Below are positions 7,202-17,349 of a DNA stretch of 38,678 nt, in pieces. The notes under the pieces were generated by a model. It was not told the DNA's origin, searched no databases, and saw only the letters and a list, made by a program, of their open reading frames with translations. A program made the position numbers and the translations under genes. The first letter of the stretch is position 1. Every line of letters begins with the position of its first letter. Source of the stretch: a virus; IMG/VR virus record IMGVR_UViG_3300035698_014932, positions 1 through 38,678 of that record. The stretch is one strand, 5' to 3'.

Positions 7202-7229
7202 TTGATTAATTATATAAATTAAATATAAT
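7202..7229 (+). promoter_or_regulatory. promoter TTGATT-N16-TATAAT
   Basis: TTGATT 7202-7207 and TATAAT 7224-7229 with a 16-base spacer. About 35 bases around it (from AAAATAAAACTTGATT onward) are almost identical to the element at 31762, so this is a reused phage promoter cassette. It probably drives the head and tail genes. Confidence 0.7.
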
Positions 7230-7292
7230 TGGTTTAATTACTTATTAATTTATAAAATAAAAAATTTGCTTTATTCAGAATAATACATACAT

Positions 7293-7310
7293 TGACTATA
7301 ATTATAGTCA
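7293..7310 (+). repeat. 18-bp perfect palindrome, possible operator
   Basis: TGACTATAATTATAGTCA is fully self-complementary and lies between the promoter at 7202 and the portal start. Its length and dyad symmetry suit a dimeric regulator; the small HTH protein at 31837 is one candidate partner, by inference only. Confidence 0.5.
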
Positions 7311-7412
7311 TATATATTTTGATGTATAAATTATACAATTACGGTGGTCACTGATTTACTCAACGTATTTAAGACTAATAATATCTATTTATTGTCTAAA
7401 TAGGTATAATGT

Positions 7413-8648
7413 ATGAAATTCGAATTATTCTGATACGACTTTAAAATAAATAAATGATCTAAAACAAAATCATATAGAGATAATTACAGTAGTTTTTTAA
7501 ACTTTTCTTCAGAAAATGTAGTTATAGATTTATATGTTTTTTATGATATATACAAAAGAAATGCAGATATCAGACAATCATCAAATAAAATAGCAATAAC
7601 AGTTTCAAAAAACTGATTATTAATTTACGATAATAAAAAAAACTTAATAGATAATCCATTAATTAATTTGGAAATATTAAGTATTTTTTCTTTGCCAACT
7701 TTTCTAAGTTTCAAAAAAGAATTTTATAAACAATATTTAATTTCATGAGAAGTTTATATTATTGCAACAAAAGATATTAGATGAAAAAATAATTGATTAC
7801 AGATATTAGATTCAAGAACAATGTCAAAAATTGTAGACAATAAATGAAATTTTACTTGATTCAAACAATATAATACATTTAAAAGCAAATATTATAGTCG
7901 TGATGATGTTTGTTACTTTCAATTGGAAAAAGATACAGACAACGAAAATAAATGAATGTGATTATTAAACTGAGTTATTTGGGACGCTTTAAGTGATTTA
8001 CAAAGTAGCAAAAGGAATTACAGATTTTTTGAAAATGATGCAATACCTGGAGCAATGTTGATGTTAGACGAAACACTATCAAACGAAGAAATGAAGATTG
8101 CAAAAGAACAATTTGAAAGACAGTATAAATGAACAAATAATAGCCATAAAATGCTAATTGCTTGATGAATAAAAGACATTAAGATATTAAGTATATCCCA
8201 TAAAGATATGGACTTCATAAATCAAAAAAAATTAACTACTGAAAAAATTAGTAGTGCTTTTTGAGTTCCTAAAACCATTTTATGATATGTTGATAATGTA
8301 AATCTCGCAAATGCTAAAGAGTTAAAAGTTGAATATATTGAATGAACTATTAGACCATACGAAAAAGATTTTGATTTTATTTTAAACAGTATTTTGAGAA
8401 AGTTTTACACTGATATTTTTAATAAATACAAAGTAAAAACTAATTGAGAAACTTTAGAAGATACGCAACTTAAAGAAGATAATCAAAGAAAAGATTTAAC
8501 TTTATGATTAAAAACAATTGATGAGATAAGAATTGAAAGAAATCTTGATGAATTTAAGTTAGAAGAAACTAAAAATCCTATTATCTTAAACAATATTATT
8601 CCAATAACAGAAATGTGAATGGATCCAACTATTAATTTATGAGAATAA
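7413..8648 (+). CDS. portal protein (HK97-like)
   Basis: 411 residues, the usual length for HK97-type portals, immediately after terL. The text has the expected order: an N-terminal region with VYFYDIYKRNADIRQSS-type signature (here LYVFYDIYKRNADIRQSSNK), a beta-rich wing (EVYIIATKDIR, LQILDSRTMSKIV), then GVIWDALSDLQSSKRNYRFF and the helical crown with FGVPKTILGYVDNVNLANA, which is the conserved 'FgvP..llG' portal motif. The portal forms the dodecameric ring through which DNA enters. It ends two bases before the next gene. Confidence 0.9.
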
Positions 8649-8649
8649 T

Positions 8650-9477
8650 ATGGCAAATGTAACAAACAATAGACCAATTTTAAAGACAGAATTGAGGATG
8701 AGGAATGCAACTATTAGATCATTTAGAAAACAGAGAAAATATTTTGAAAAACATTTAGCTGAATTATATAGAAATGAGTGAAAAATTCTAAGAGCATATA
8801 ACTATTTGATAAATTTAGTTTGAGAAGTTGAGCCTGACGCAGAAAAAAACAAAGAATTACCAATTGATGAAACGAGCGAGCCATTAAGTTGATTTTGGAT
8901 AGAAATGTGATTAGCTGACATGATTGAGAATATAAAGAAATATCCAAAAATAGCCTCAAATAAATGATATAAAAGAACATTCAGAAATAATGCAACAAAG
9001 TTAACAAATGAGTGAATTATATTTGAAGAATGATTATGATTAAGATATGAAGAGTTATTTTGAGAAACGCATTTTAGTAATTATAAATGAAGTATTACAA
9101 GAACTACTAAACTAAACCTATTAAAAACCTTAAAAGAATGAATTGAAGAAAATTTGACGGTATGAGAACTAACAAAAGAAATAGAAAAAGTAAGTAATGT
9201 ATTATTTAGCAAAAATAGAGCAGAACTAATTGCAATTAACGAACTTTGAAAAGCTTATGAGTATTGAAGTTGGGTGCCAATGCAACAATATGAAAATCTA
9301 TGATGACAAGTAGACAAAAAATGGTTAACAGTTAACGATTCAAAAGTTAGACCAGAACACCTTACAAACTGAGCTGAATGATGGAAACCTTTTGGATATA
9401 CATACCCAGCAACCTGAACAAATTTTGCTCCATCTTGATTTAGATGCCGTTGCACTATGGGTCGGCGTATACTTTAA
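8650..9477 (+). CDS. Mu F-like minor head protein
   Basis: 275 residues, starting two bases after the portal stop. The C-terminal region has the head-morphogenesis (Mu gpF/SPP1 gp7) signature: ELIAINELGKAYEYG, then KKWLTVNDSKVRPEHLTNG and a final APSGFRCRCTMGRRIL with the characteristic CRC. The N-terminal half is helical and charged. Such proteins bind the portal and are injected or help head assembly. Normally a prohead protease follows; here an HNH gene intervenes. Confidence 0.88.
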
Positions 9478-9488
9478 TATATATATAT

Positions 9489-10010
9489 ATGGAAATTTGG
9501 AAAAATATAGTTTGATTAGAATTAAATTATCAAGTATCTAATTTATGAAATATAAGAAGTTTAAAAAATAATAAAATTAAACCTATTAAATTAAGATTAG
9601 ATAAAAGATGATATGAAGTTTTTAGACCTTGTATGAATTGAAAACATTTAGATAAAAAAATTCATAGAGTAGTAGCCGAAAGTTTTATTGATAATAAATT
9701 TAATAGAAAAGAAATAAATCACAAAGATTGAGATAAAACTAATAATATAATAGAAAATCTTGAATGGGTTACTAGATCATATAATAATAAACATGCTTAT
9801 AAATTATGATTAAGAAAGCAATGATTTTGAATAAATAACCCATATCATAGAGAAGTAAATCAATATACAAAAGATTGAAAATTTGTAAAAAATTGGTGAG
9901 CAATAGCTGATATAAAAAGAGAATTAAATATATTTTCTAGTAATATTTCATCATGTTGTAAATGAATAAATAAAACAGCTTGATGATTTATTTGGAAATA
10001 TAATATTTAA
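9489..10010 (+). CDS. NUMOD4/HNH homing endonuclease
   Basis: 173 residues. The N-terminus has a NUMOD4-type DNA-recognition motif (EIWKNIVGLELNYQVSNLG) followed by GNIRSLKN and the HNH core KKIHRVVAESF, NHKDGDKTNNIIENLEWVT, where the final 'NLEWVT' is diagnostic. The C-terminal third (VNQYTKDGKFVKNWGAIADI and ISSCCKGINKTAGGFIWKY) is a NUMOD1-like module. It sits between the minor head and protease genes, a typical insertion place for a free-standing homing endonuclease. The short (TA)n run at 9477-9490 may reflect the insertion junction or the start region. Confidence 0.93.
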
Positions 10011-10034
10011 AATTTTATTTAATAATTTTTATTT

Positions 10035-11234
10035 ATGAAAAACCTAAATATTAAAAACAAGGATTGTTTCCAGATAATTTGCGAAAAAAAATCTGTAAAA
10101 ATTCTTGAAAAAGATGACTGAACTATTGAGTGAATAGAGCTTGAATGATTCGCAAGTACTAAAAACAAAGATAGAATGAATGATATTGTACAACCAAAAG
10201 CGTTTACTACAGCGTTAGATCTATATATGAAAAATCCTATTGTTTTATTACAACATAAACATCCTATCTGAGTTGCTACAGAGGCACAAATTAAACCAAA
10301 GGGGTTATATGTTAAGGTAAAAATAACAGAGGATGTTAACGGTGTATTTTCGGCGTTAAAAAATTGAGTATTGAAAGCATTTAGTATCTGATATAGAATA
10401 AATGAGGTTGAGATGAAAGAATTAGAAGTTGATTGAGATGTTAGATATGAATGGATTATAAAAGATTTAGATTTATTAGAAATAAGTCTTGTATCAGTTC
10501 CTGCTAATCCTTACGCATTAGTAAAATCAATGGATAATATCATCCAAAAAAGTTTTATTAAAAATTCAGACAAAGAAGTTTCTGAAGAAAAAGTTGAGGA
10601 AGATACAAAAGAAGAAATAAAAGAAGAAATTGCTGAAGAGAAAACCGAAAAAAAAGTTGAAGAAAAAACAGATGAGAAAAAAATATGAACTGAAGAATTT
10701 GACAAAATTTATAAGGAAATGGAAGACATGGACAAAGATAAAAAAGTTGAAGAGAAAAAAGAAGTAATTGAAGATGAAAAAGTTGAGGAGAAAAATGATG
10801 AAGTTGAAGAAAAAGAAGATGATACAGAAACAAAAGAAAATCAAAATACTGAATGACAAGAAATAATTGAAAACCAAGACTCTGAAAACTCTGTTGAAAC
10901 TACAGATAACAAACCAGTTGAGGAAGGTAAAACACTTAAAGAAATGTCATTTACTAAAATATTTGATTATATCGATAGTTGAATTAATAAAAATAATGAA
11001 ACTATAGTTTGATTTATAAAATCAAAAATTAATATTCTTGAAAAAGAGAATAAGACATTAGAAGACTCATTAATTGATATAACATGACAGTTTGAAAAAT
11101 TAGTTGAATATGTTGGTCAATTAGATCAAAGTATATTTAAGATTCAAATAAAAGAATGATATACATACGAAAAAGCTGACGAAGTAAAAAAAACAGCTTA
11201 TAGTAATTTAGCTGAAAAGTTAAAAACTATGTAA
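10035..11234 (+). CDS. prohead protease with long charged C-terminal extension
   Basis: 399 residues. The first 165 form an HK97 (U35-type) serine protease: GIELEGFASTKNKDRMNDIV, then LLQHKHPIGVA with His74 and AFSIGYRINE with Ser117, ending ISLVSVPANPYA. The remaining 230 residues are a Lys/Glu-rich low-complexity stretch (about residues 180-290) followed by helical segments with coiled-coil character (ILEKENKTLEDSLIDI). That size and composition suggest an internal scaffolding domain fused to the protease, degraded after assembly. Position just before the capsid gene agrees. Confidence 0.9.
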
Positions 11235-11258
11235 ATTTATATTTTAAATATTAAAAAA

Positions 11259-12398
11259 ATGAACGCATTAAAAAAGGCTATTATACAGTCAAAAAAATTA
11301 TTGGATTCTACTACTGACGTAAAAGCGTTAGAAAAAAAATTTGAGGAAGCAGAAAAATTACAAATGGAAAGAAAATCAAATGAGATAATGAATACATCTG
11401 CATCTGATTTTGGTACTGAACTAATTCCAGATAAGATTCAACTTGATCCATTGTTAGATCTAGTTCCAACTTATTCTACATTAATTAATCTATTGCCAGG
11501 ATCTCATTGAACTAATTTAGGTAAATCTATTGATCTACCAATTATATGAGAATCTGATATGTTTTCTTGAAATACTGAATGGTCAACTGGTGCACCTACT
11601 CCAGCAACTCCTGCTGATGAAGGTCCGCCTACTGATGAAATAACTATTACGCAAGGAATGTTTATTCTTAAAGTAGCAGTTTCAAAAAGAGAATTGAATT
11701 ATGCTCCAATGAATTTAGAAGCAATTATTAAAAATAGAATTAATATGAGTGCGGCGAGAACAATTGACGCAGTATTCTTAAATTGAGATTCGGCGGCGGC
11801 AAACAATGTAAATTATGATGGTTGAACACCTGCAACAACTCTTTACTACAAACAGTGTGATGGTTGAATCAGAAATACTGTTCTTGATGATACAAATACT
11901 AACAATGTATGAACATTTTCAGAGGCTGACTTAATTGCAACATTATGAAAATTAGCAAATTGATACCAAGCTGATCTATCTAATCTATTATGGATAATGC
12001 CAGCAAATGTTTATAATAAAGCAATGTTGTTTGATTCAGTTTTAACAATGGATAAGTTTTGACCTAACGCAACCATATCAAAATGAGTATTAGCAAAAGC
12101 ATTCTGAATTGATGTACTTGTAGCTAGAGATTGGCCAGCATTGGCACAAGCTACTTGATTAGTTTCAAGTACTACTTGAAGTAATACGGTTGGATCTTAT
12201 GGATTAATATACAAACCATCAATGCAATATGGTTTTGGACAAGCTTTAGAAATCGAACCTTACAAAGTTCCTGGTAGATGAATTGTATTATACGCAACTA
12301 TGGAATTTGGACAATGAATGGCTTATGACAAAGCAGGTCTTTGAAATACTGCGGCTCTTTGAATTAATGTAACAGTACAAACGGATAATATTATATAA
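11259..12398 (+). CDS. major capsid protein (HK97 fold)
   Basis: 379 residues. A short helical N-terminal region (about residues 1-45, ALEKKFEEAEKL) acts as the delta-like scaffold part. The body then starts with SASDFGTELIPDKI, and an HK97-like core follows with MFILKVAVSKRELN, ARTIDAVFLNG, LLWIMPANVYN and the final E-loop/spine-like AGLGNTAALGINV. Gly-rich positions are largely UGA. It lies directly behind the protease. The hairpin at 12407-12430, nine bases after the stop, probably sets capsid transcript level. Confidence 0.9.
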
Positions 12399-12406
12399 TA
12401 ACAAAA

Positions 12407-12430
12407 AGGGTGGTGGAATACTGCCACCCT
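12407..12430 (+). terminator. terminator/attenuator after capsid gene
   Basis: AGGGTGG (12407-12413) pairs perfectly with CCACCCT (12424-12430), a strongly GC-rich stem in this genome, just after the capsid stop. It is followed by CTTAATCC rather than a T-run, so partial termination or mRNA end protection is more likely than a full stop, since tail genes follow without an obvious new promoter. Confidence 0.7.
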
Positions 12431-12451
12431 CTTAATCCTAACCCTAAAAAC

Positions 12452-12766
12452 ATGAAATTTATTAAAAAATTAGTAACAATGAGAAATCTTACAAAAAAAG
12501 ATCAACTTGTTACAACTATAAATTGAAAAAAAACTGTAAAACCTAACTGAACATTCTCATTGTTAGAAAGAGATTCAAAAACTATGTTAAAATGCTATAA
12601 ATGAATGTTTGAAAAAGTTGAGGGACAAGATAAAACTTGAACATTAAAAGAAATAATTGACTGAACATGAGGAGAATCAGAACTTGAAATAATTGAAGTT
12701 AATCCTGAAGAAAAAAAAGAAAAAAAAGATAAAAAACCTACAAAGAAAAAAGAAATTAAAAAATAA
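12452..12766 (+). CDS. small charged protein behind the capsid gene
   Basis: 104 residues. The N-terminal half (KKLVTMRNLTKKDQLV to SLLERDSKTMLKCY) looks folded and beta-like; the tail is an uninterrupted Lys/Glu/Pro-rich stretch. Genes in this place often encode head decoration or connector-accessory proteins, but no family is recognised. It starts 21 bases after the terminator-like hairpin. Confidence 0.6.
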
Positions 12767-12777
12767 ATTGTATCAAT

Positions 12778-13593
12778 ATGATAAATTATAATACATTAGC
12801 AGAACTTAAAATATTCTTATCAATATCTTGAACATGAAATGATGATATATTAACTGAATTATTACTTTCAACTTATTATACACTTAATAAGATTTTAAAA
12901 ATTGATAGTTTTAATGAAACCTCATATACAGATACAGTTGATTTGAGATATTTATACAGTGATTGAACTGTATTTTTAGAAAATTATCCAGTTACTACTG
13001 TAAATACAATCAATTGAGACTCTTATACATGAGTTTTAAATACAGATTATAGAATTGTAAATAATAGACAAGTAATTATCAAAGATGTTGCTGATTATTT
13101 GAGTGATTTAGAGTTTGATTTTGTTGATATTATTTATACAGCTTGATATGATAGAGATGAGGTACAAACATTAAATGCAAGTGCTGCTGTTGATGCAACA
13201 GGTTGAGTAACAACAATTCCATTAACTGCTAATTGATATGCTATAAATGAAAGCGTAACAATATCATGAACAACTAATTATGACTGAACTTATACAATTT
13301 TAGCCGTTGCTACTGATTCCTTTAATATTACAGCAACTTATGTATCTGAAACTTTTGGCTGAACTGAAACATCTACAAATAATACTGCTGGTTGACCAAG
13401 TGATGAATTGCCAAATGATATTAAATTAATGCAAAATTTATTAATTTCTGGATTCTATAATAAAAGAAAAAGTACTTGAATTAAATCATACTCATTATGA
13501 GAAGAAAGTATAACATTTTGATGATGGGAAGACAAAGAGTATTCTAATTTTAATACTTTATTTAATTTACGTAAAAAAGTAAATGTTTTATAA
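12778..13593 (+). CDS. head-tail connector (gp6-like) with inserted beta domain
   Basis: 271 residues. The start (YNTLAELKIFLSISGTGNDD and ILTELLLSTYYTLNKIL) is typical of the gp6/gp15-like adaptor that binds the portal. It is followed by beta-rich text with VFLENYPVTTVNTI and the C-terminal LPNDIKLMQNLLISGFYN. Normal family members are about 100-200 residues. Here residues about 144-204 form an extra beta module (ESVTISGTTNYDGTYTI...ETFGGTE) that is closely related to a segment of the tail tube protein at 14997. The gene overlaps the next one by 11 bases. Confidence 0.8.
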
Positions 13594-13879
13594 ATCAACT
13601 TGAACATTATACACAAGAAGTAGAAACGTAAAAAACGTGGCATCATATTCAAGCGTTTGAACTTTTGATTGTACAATACAGCCAGTTTCATCTTCAGATT
13701 GATTTGATGGAGCTACAATGTATAAATTTAAGAAATTATTTACAGAATACGACTGAATAAAAAATTGAGATAAAATGGTTATTGATTCAATTACTTATAT
13801 TGTCAAAGAAGTAAAAGTGTGGGAATGAATAATTTGAGATTATAATATTTGTTTTATACAAGAATCAGAATGAAGCTAA
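13583..13879 (+). CDS. head closure (stopper-like) protein
   Basis: 98 residues, overlapping both neighbours (11 bases with the connector, 10 with the next gene). The beta-rich pattern FDCTIQPVSSSDGFDGATMY followed by GDKMVIDSITYIVKEVKVW fits phage head-closure proteins that plug the connector after packaging. The assignment depends mainly on position between the gp6-like and gp10-like genes. Confidence 0.65.
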
Positions 13880-14289
13880 AAAAAAGCGAAAATTTTGAAA
13901 ACGCATTACCATTAGATTTTTCAATAGAAGATGCAATTGAAAAAGCTTTATTACAAACAACATTATTAATACAAACAACAGCAAGAAGTTCTTGATATGC
14001 ACCATATAAAACCTGAACATTAAGAAAAAGTATTACAAGTGATTTAAGTCAATTAAAGAAATGAACTACTGTTGTATGAAGTGATGTAAAATATGCAAAT
14101 ATACAAGAGGTTTGATGAGATATAAAAGCAAAAAATAAACCATATTTACATTTTAAAATAAATTGAAAGTGGGTAAAAGTAAAAAAAGTAACTATCAAAT
14201 GAAAAAGATATTTAAGAAGAGCGTTTGAAGATAACGAATCAAAAATATTAAATATAATTAATAAAGCTATAAAAAAAGAACTTTGATAA
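13870..14289 (+). CDS. neck/tail component of the HK97 gp10-like family
   Basis: 139 residues with a helical N-terminus (SIEDAIEKALLQTTLLIQTTARSS) followed by APYKTGTLRKSI, the family's typical 'aP..tG.Lr.Si' motif, then VKYANIQEVGGDIKAKNKPY and a basic C-terminus with LRRAFEDNESKI. These proteins join head and tail. The glycine of KTGTL is UGA. Confidence 0.85.
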
Positions 14290-14304
14290 TATTAACAACT
14301 GAAT

Positions 14305-14745
14305 ATGAGTTATTCATTTAAAGAAATTTGAACTGCAATATATACTGAAATGCTAAAAGTTAAAAATACAGATACAAGAGTATGAGACGTTTTTAATTAT
14401 GATGTAAAAATTGAATGAGGAATAAATATGCCCGCAATTATTATAACGCCTACTTGATGAAACGAAGATCTATTGGATTCTTGTAATAATTCAGTTACTT
14501 TTGACTATTCTGTTAGGGTTATAGATGAAATACAGTATTGAGTTGCAACCGCAGAAGATAATCTAAGAGAATTAGCTAATATTGTATTAGAAAGATTGAA
14601 AGATATTGAGAGTGTAACTTGGACAGGTTCTAACTGATTTACTTTGAAAGTTACATTTAATTATATTTTTTGATGGGCGGATACACAAGAGCCAATTAGA
14701 GTATTTGAGGTTATTTGTAGCTTTTCGTGAATAGAAAATAAGTAG
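14305..14745 (+). CDS. tail completion/terminator-like protein
   Basis: 146 residues in the usual tail-terminator position, just before the tube gene group. An N-terminal helix (FKEIGTAIYTEMLKV) is followed by alternating strands (AIIITPTGGNED, NNSVTFDYSVRVIDEIQYGV) and a helix (DNLRELANIVLERL), the alpha-beta layout of tail-terminator proteins. It ends with TAG at 14743-14745. The next ATG at 14770 is in the same frame, so amber readthrough would fuse them, but the gap sequence looks like a normal leader. Confidence 0.7.
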
Positions 14746-14769
14746 TTTATTTTATTAATAATATTAATT

Positions 14770-14973
14770 ATGTGAAGAGTAAAAAAGTGTAAAGATATAA
14801 CAATTGAGGAATTAGAACAAGAAATAATTGAAAAAAAAGAAGATGAAATAATTGAAGAAAAACTAAAAACATTTTCTTTTCCAAAAATATGAATATCAGT
14901 AAAAGCAAAATCTTTAAGAGATGCAGAAACAAAAATGAAAATGATGATTAATTATAAAAATAAAAAAATTTAA
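14770..14973 (+). CDS. small Lys/Glu-rich protein, 67 aa
   Basis: ATG 14770 to TAA 14971-14973. The protein is dominated by charged helix (ITIEELEQEIIEKKEDEII), followed by FPKIGISVKAKS and LRDAETKMKMM. No family is recognised. Its place directly before the tube gene suggests a tail accessory or assembly role. Confidence 0.55.
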
Positions 14974-14996
14974 TTTAATATTTAATATAAAAAATT

Positions 14997-16415
14997 ATGA
15001 GTAATGAACATATAGGAAGAGTTAGTGCAATTTGATTATGAAAAGAATCAGTTGCTTGAACTTCTGTGGCTGCTGATGTTTGGATACCAAAAACAGCATG
15101 AGTATTAGTACCTGAATTTGAAGAGGCAGTTGATGACGGTGCTTATGGTGTAATTGATGAGGTTTATGATTCAGAAACCACTAAAAACTTTTCAAAACTT
15201 ACATTAACTTGAATCGCAAGAGATGATTTTATTTGATACTTATTATATTGAGCTTTATGAACATATAATCAAGTTGCTTGTGTAACTCTTCCAAGTCCTG
15301 ATTGATGAACACCAGCAAGAACCGATAACGTATATGTAACTGCGGCAACTACTCTTGATAATGCGGAGGCAGTAGATAGTTGATGAGCTCCAAACATGGT
15401 AGAAATTCCAATAACATGACATCCTTACGCTGATTGAGATATTGTAACAATATCTTGAACTACTAATTATAATGGTACTTTTACAGTTGCAAATTCAGCA
15501 ACTAATACAATTGAAATTGAAAGTGCTTATAACGCAGAAACTTTTGCATGAACTGAAGCAATTACATGAAGTACTTGGACTTGATCAATTAAAAAAATAA
15601 TAACAACATGAACTACACCAACAACTTATTATTTTGTAAGTACAACAACTTGAACTTTGGCAGACTGAGAAACTGTAACAGACTGAACTTGGACATCTAC
15701 TGTTGGATTAACCGCAACAAGTGCCGTAAAATGACATTTTTTCAGTAGAGCAAATACAAATACTCATCAATCATTTACTTTATATGATGATGATCCAGTT
15801 GCGGGTGTAAAATCAGTATATTCAATGATTAATACTTTTGAATTATCGACAGCAGTATGAGAATACGTTAATTTTTCTACTGAATTTTGGGGTAAAAAAA
15901 TGGAAACTTCATGAGCTTTAGTTCCTTCTTATTCTGATGAAAATCCGTTTCTAGCAAAAGATGCAAATGTATATTTTGCAACTAATGAATCTTGATTAAA
16001 TGCGGCGACAGCTCAATGTATGCAAAATTATAGACTAACTGTATCAAAAAATCTTACAGAGATACAATGTTTTTGAGATGATGACATAGATAGTATACAT
16101 AATCAACAGTTTACTACTGAATGAGATTTTGAGGCATTATATAATAGTATTACATTAAGAGATTATGTAATTGATTCAGATAAAAAAGCTTGTAGATTTG
16201 AAATAATAAATGATTGAGTAACTGCTATAGTTTCGGCTCAATTATATCCATCTTTATTTGTAGATTTTGCAAAAGTTTGATTTAAGGAATGGACAAAAAC
16301 AGATTCAAATAATGATATAGTTAAACAGACAATGTGATATACTTGACAATATGACAATACTACAAGTATGCAAATGGAAATTCTTTTATTGAATACAAAT
16401 TCAACAGGTTATTAA
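14997..16415 (+). CDS. major tail tube protein with inserted beta module
   Basis: 472 residues, long for a siphophage tube protein. The N-terminus IGRVSAIGLGKESVAGTSV and VWIPKTAGVLVPEFEEAVDD match phage tube proteins that open with 'vGr...iGlgkE...Gt', and the C-terminal half has the tube-like QNYRLTVSKNLTEIQCFGDD. Between about residues 136 and 192 lies a beta module (DGDIVTISGTTNYNGTFTV...AETFAGTE) nearly duplicated in the connector protein at 12778, probably an Ig-like surface decoration. It builds the hollow tail tube. Confidence 0.8.
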
Positions 16416-16447
16416 TATATATATTTTAATTTATAATTTTTAAAATT

Positions 16448-16996
16448 ATGCTTATAAAGAACACCTCTACAAGTAATGTTACTTGATTAGAGATAAACGG
16501 GCAAACATCTATGACAGTTTACCCAGGTGAAATCGTACAGTGCGACGATCAATATTGAAGAACTGCTATAAATGAAAATAGCAATCTTTCAAAAGTTACG
16601 TATTGATCTGAAACAAAGCAAACAGTTGTAACAATGACAACAGCAGAGATTTTAGCTTTGTATACAACTCCAAAGACATTAGTAATAGCTCCATGAGCTT
16701 GAAAAGCTATTATTGTTGATAAGATTATAGCAACAATGGATTATTGAACTGCTGCTTATGCAACTTATACAACAATTGAATTTAGATATACTAACGCATC
16801 ATGAACAAAAGTTACAGCTAATATGGCGGCAATATTAGATCAAACAGCAGATACTTATGTATCAGTATGAGGAATTGAAGCAGAACTAGCAATTACATCA
16901 AACGCTGCGATTATAGCAATACCAACAACATGAAATCCAATTACATGAGATAGTGATATAATAGTTACTACAATATATAGAGAAGTTTCATTATAA
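16448..16996 (+). CDS. conserved phage structural protein, 182 aa
   Basis: Beta-rich protein. The central text TTAEILALYTTPKTLVIAPGAG followed by KAIIVDKIIATMDYGTAAYA resembles a small family found near phage capsid or tail genes, often suspected to be a decoration or fibre-associated protein. The N-terminal 50 residues (NTSTSNVTGLEINGQTSMTVYPGE) resemble a strand-rich adhesive lead-in. No catalytic motif. A hairpin follows directly after its stop. Confidence 0.6.
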
Positions 16997-17001
16997 AGAT
17001 A

Positions 17002-17039
17002 AAGGGGGCTTAAAGTTTACTTGTTTCTTTGAGTCCCTT
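17002..17039 (+). terminator. imperfect hairpin after the 16448 gene
   Basis: AAGGGGGCTTAAAG and CTTTGAGTCCCTT are complementary with one G-U pair and a small bulge, separated by about 11 bases, starting six bases after the stop codon. It is followed by TCTATCTACC, so U-richness is modest. It may attenuate transcription between tube genes and tail-assembly genes. Confidence 0.55.
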
Positions 17040-17082
17040 CTATCTACCTAAAACAAGAATATTATTTTTTAATAAAATAAGT

Positions 17083-17349
17083 ATGAAAGATATAATTTAC
17101 AAAGAAGTTTACACAAGAAAAGTTGATAGAGAATATAATAATAAATTGATGGAAGATTGTAAAACTTCAACAGATATAAAATGAGATATGAAATTTGAAA
17201 TAAATCCTATTAATATGTACAAAGCAAATGACCAATTAGTAAAAGATATGACTAATTTGACAGAAAAAGAAATTGATGAATTATCAGTAGATGAATATGA
17301 TGATATTTTAGATAAGATTAAAAAAATAAAATCTCCCAGCAAAAAGTAA
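17083..17349 (+). CDS. tail assembly chaperone, short form (gpG-like)
   Basis: 88 residues, acidic and helical, between tube and tape-measure genes, the conserved place of siphophage tail assembly chaperones. The frame ends SPSKK-TAA. The next frame overlaps at the end and has no start codon of its own, so the product is probably made in two forms by frameshifting. These chaperones coat the tape measure during tail assembly and are absent from the virion. Confidence 0.75.

Larger units (their letters stand above)
7179..7412 (+). promoter_or_regulatory. leader region upstream of the structural genes
   Basis: 234 bases without a gene. It carries a promoter at 7202-7229, an 18-base perfect palindrome TGACTATAATTATAGTCA at 7293-7310, and a hairpin CTATTTA/TAAATAG (7385-7391/7397-7403) ending nine bases before the portal ATG. 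A second -35-like TTGACT overlaps the palindrome with TATTTT 17 bases on. Together these look like a regulated late promoter with an operator and a translation-control hairpin. Confidence 0.55.

Noticed and set aside
10511-10877. Three overlapping minus-strand frames of 64-103 codons, Phe/Ser-rich
   Set aside because: They are the antisense of the Lys/Glu-rich extension of the prohead protease; low complexity produces long open antisense frames.
14743-14973. Fusion of the 14305 and 14770 genes by TAG readthrough
   Set aside because: The 27-base gap has the A/T-rich leader typical of starts in this genome; the shared frame is a one-in-three chance.
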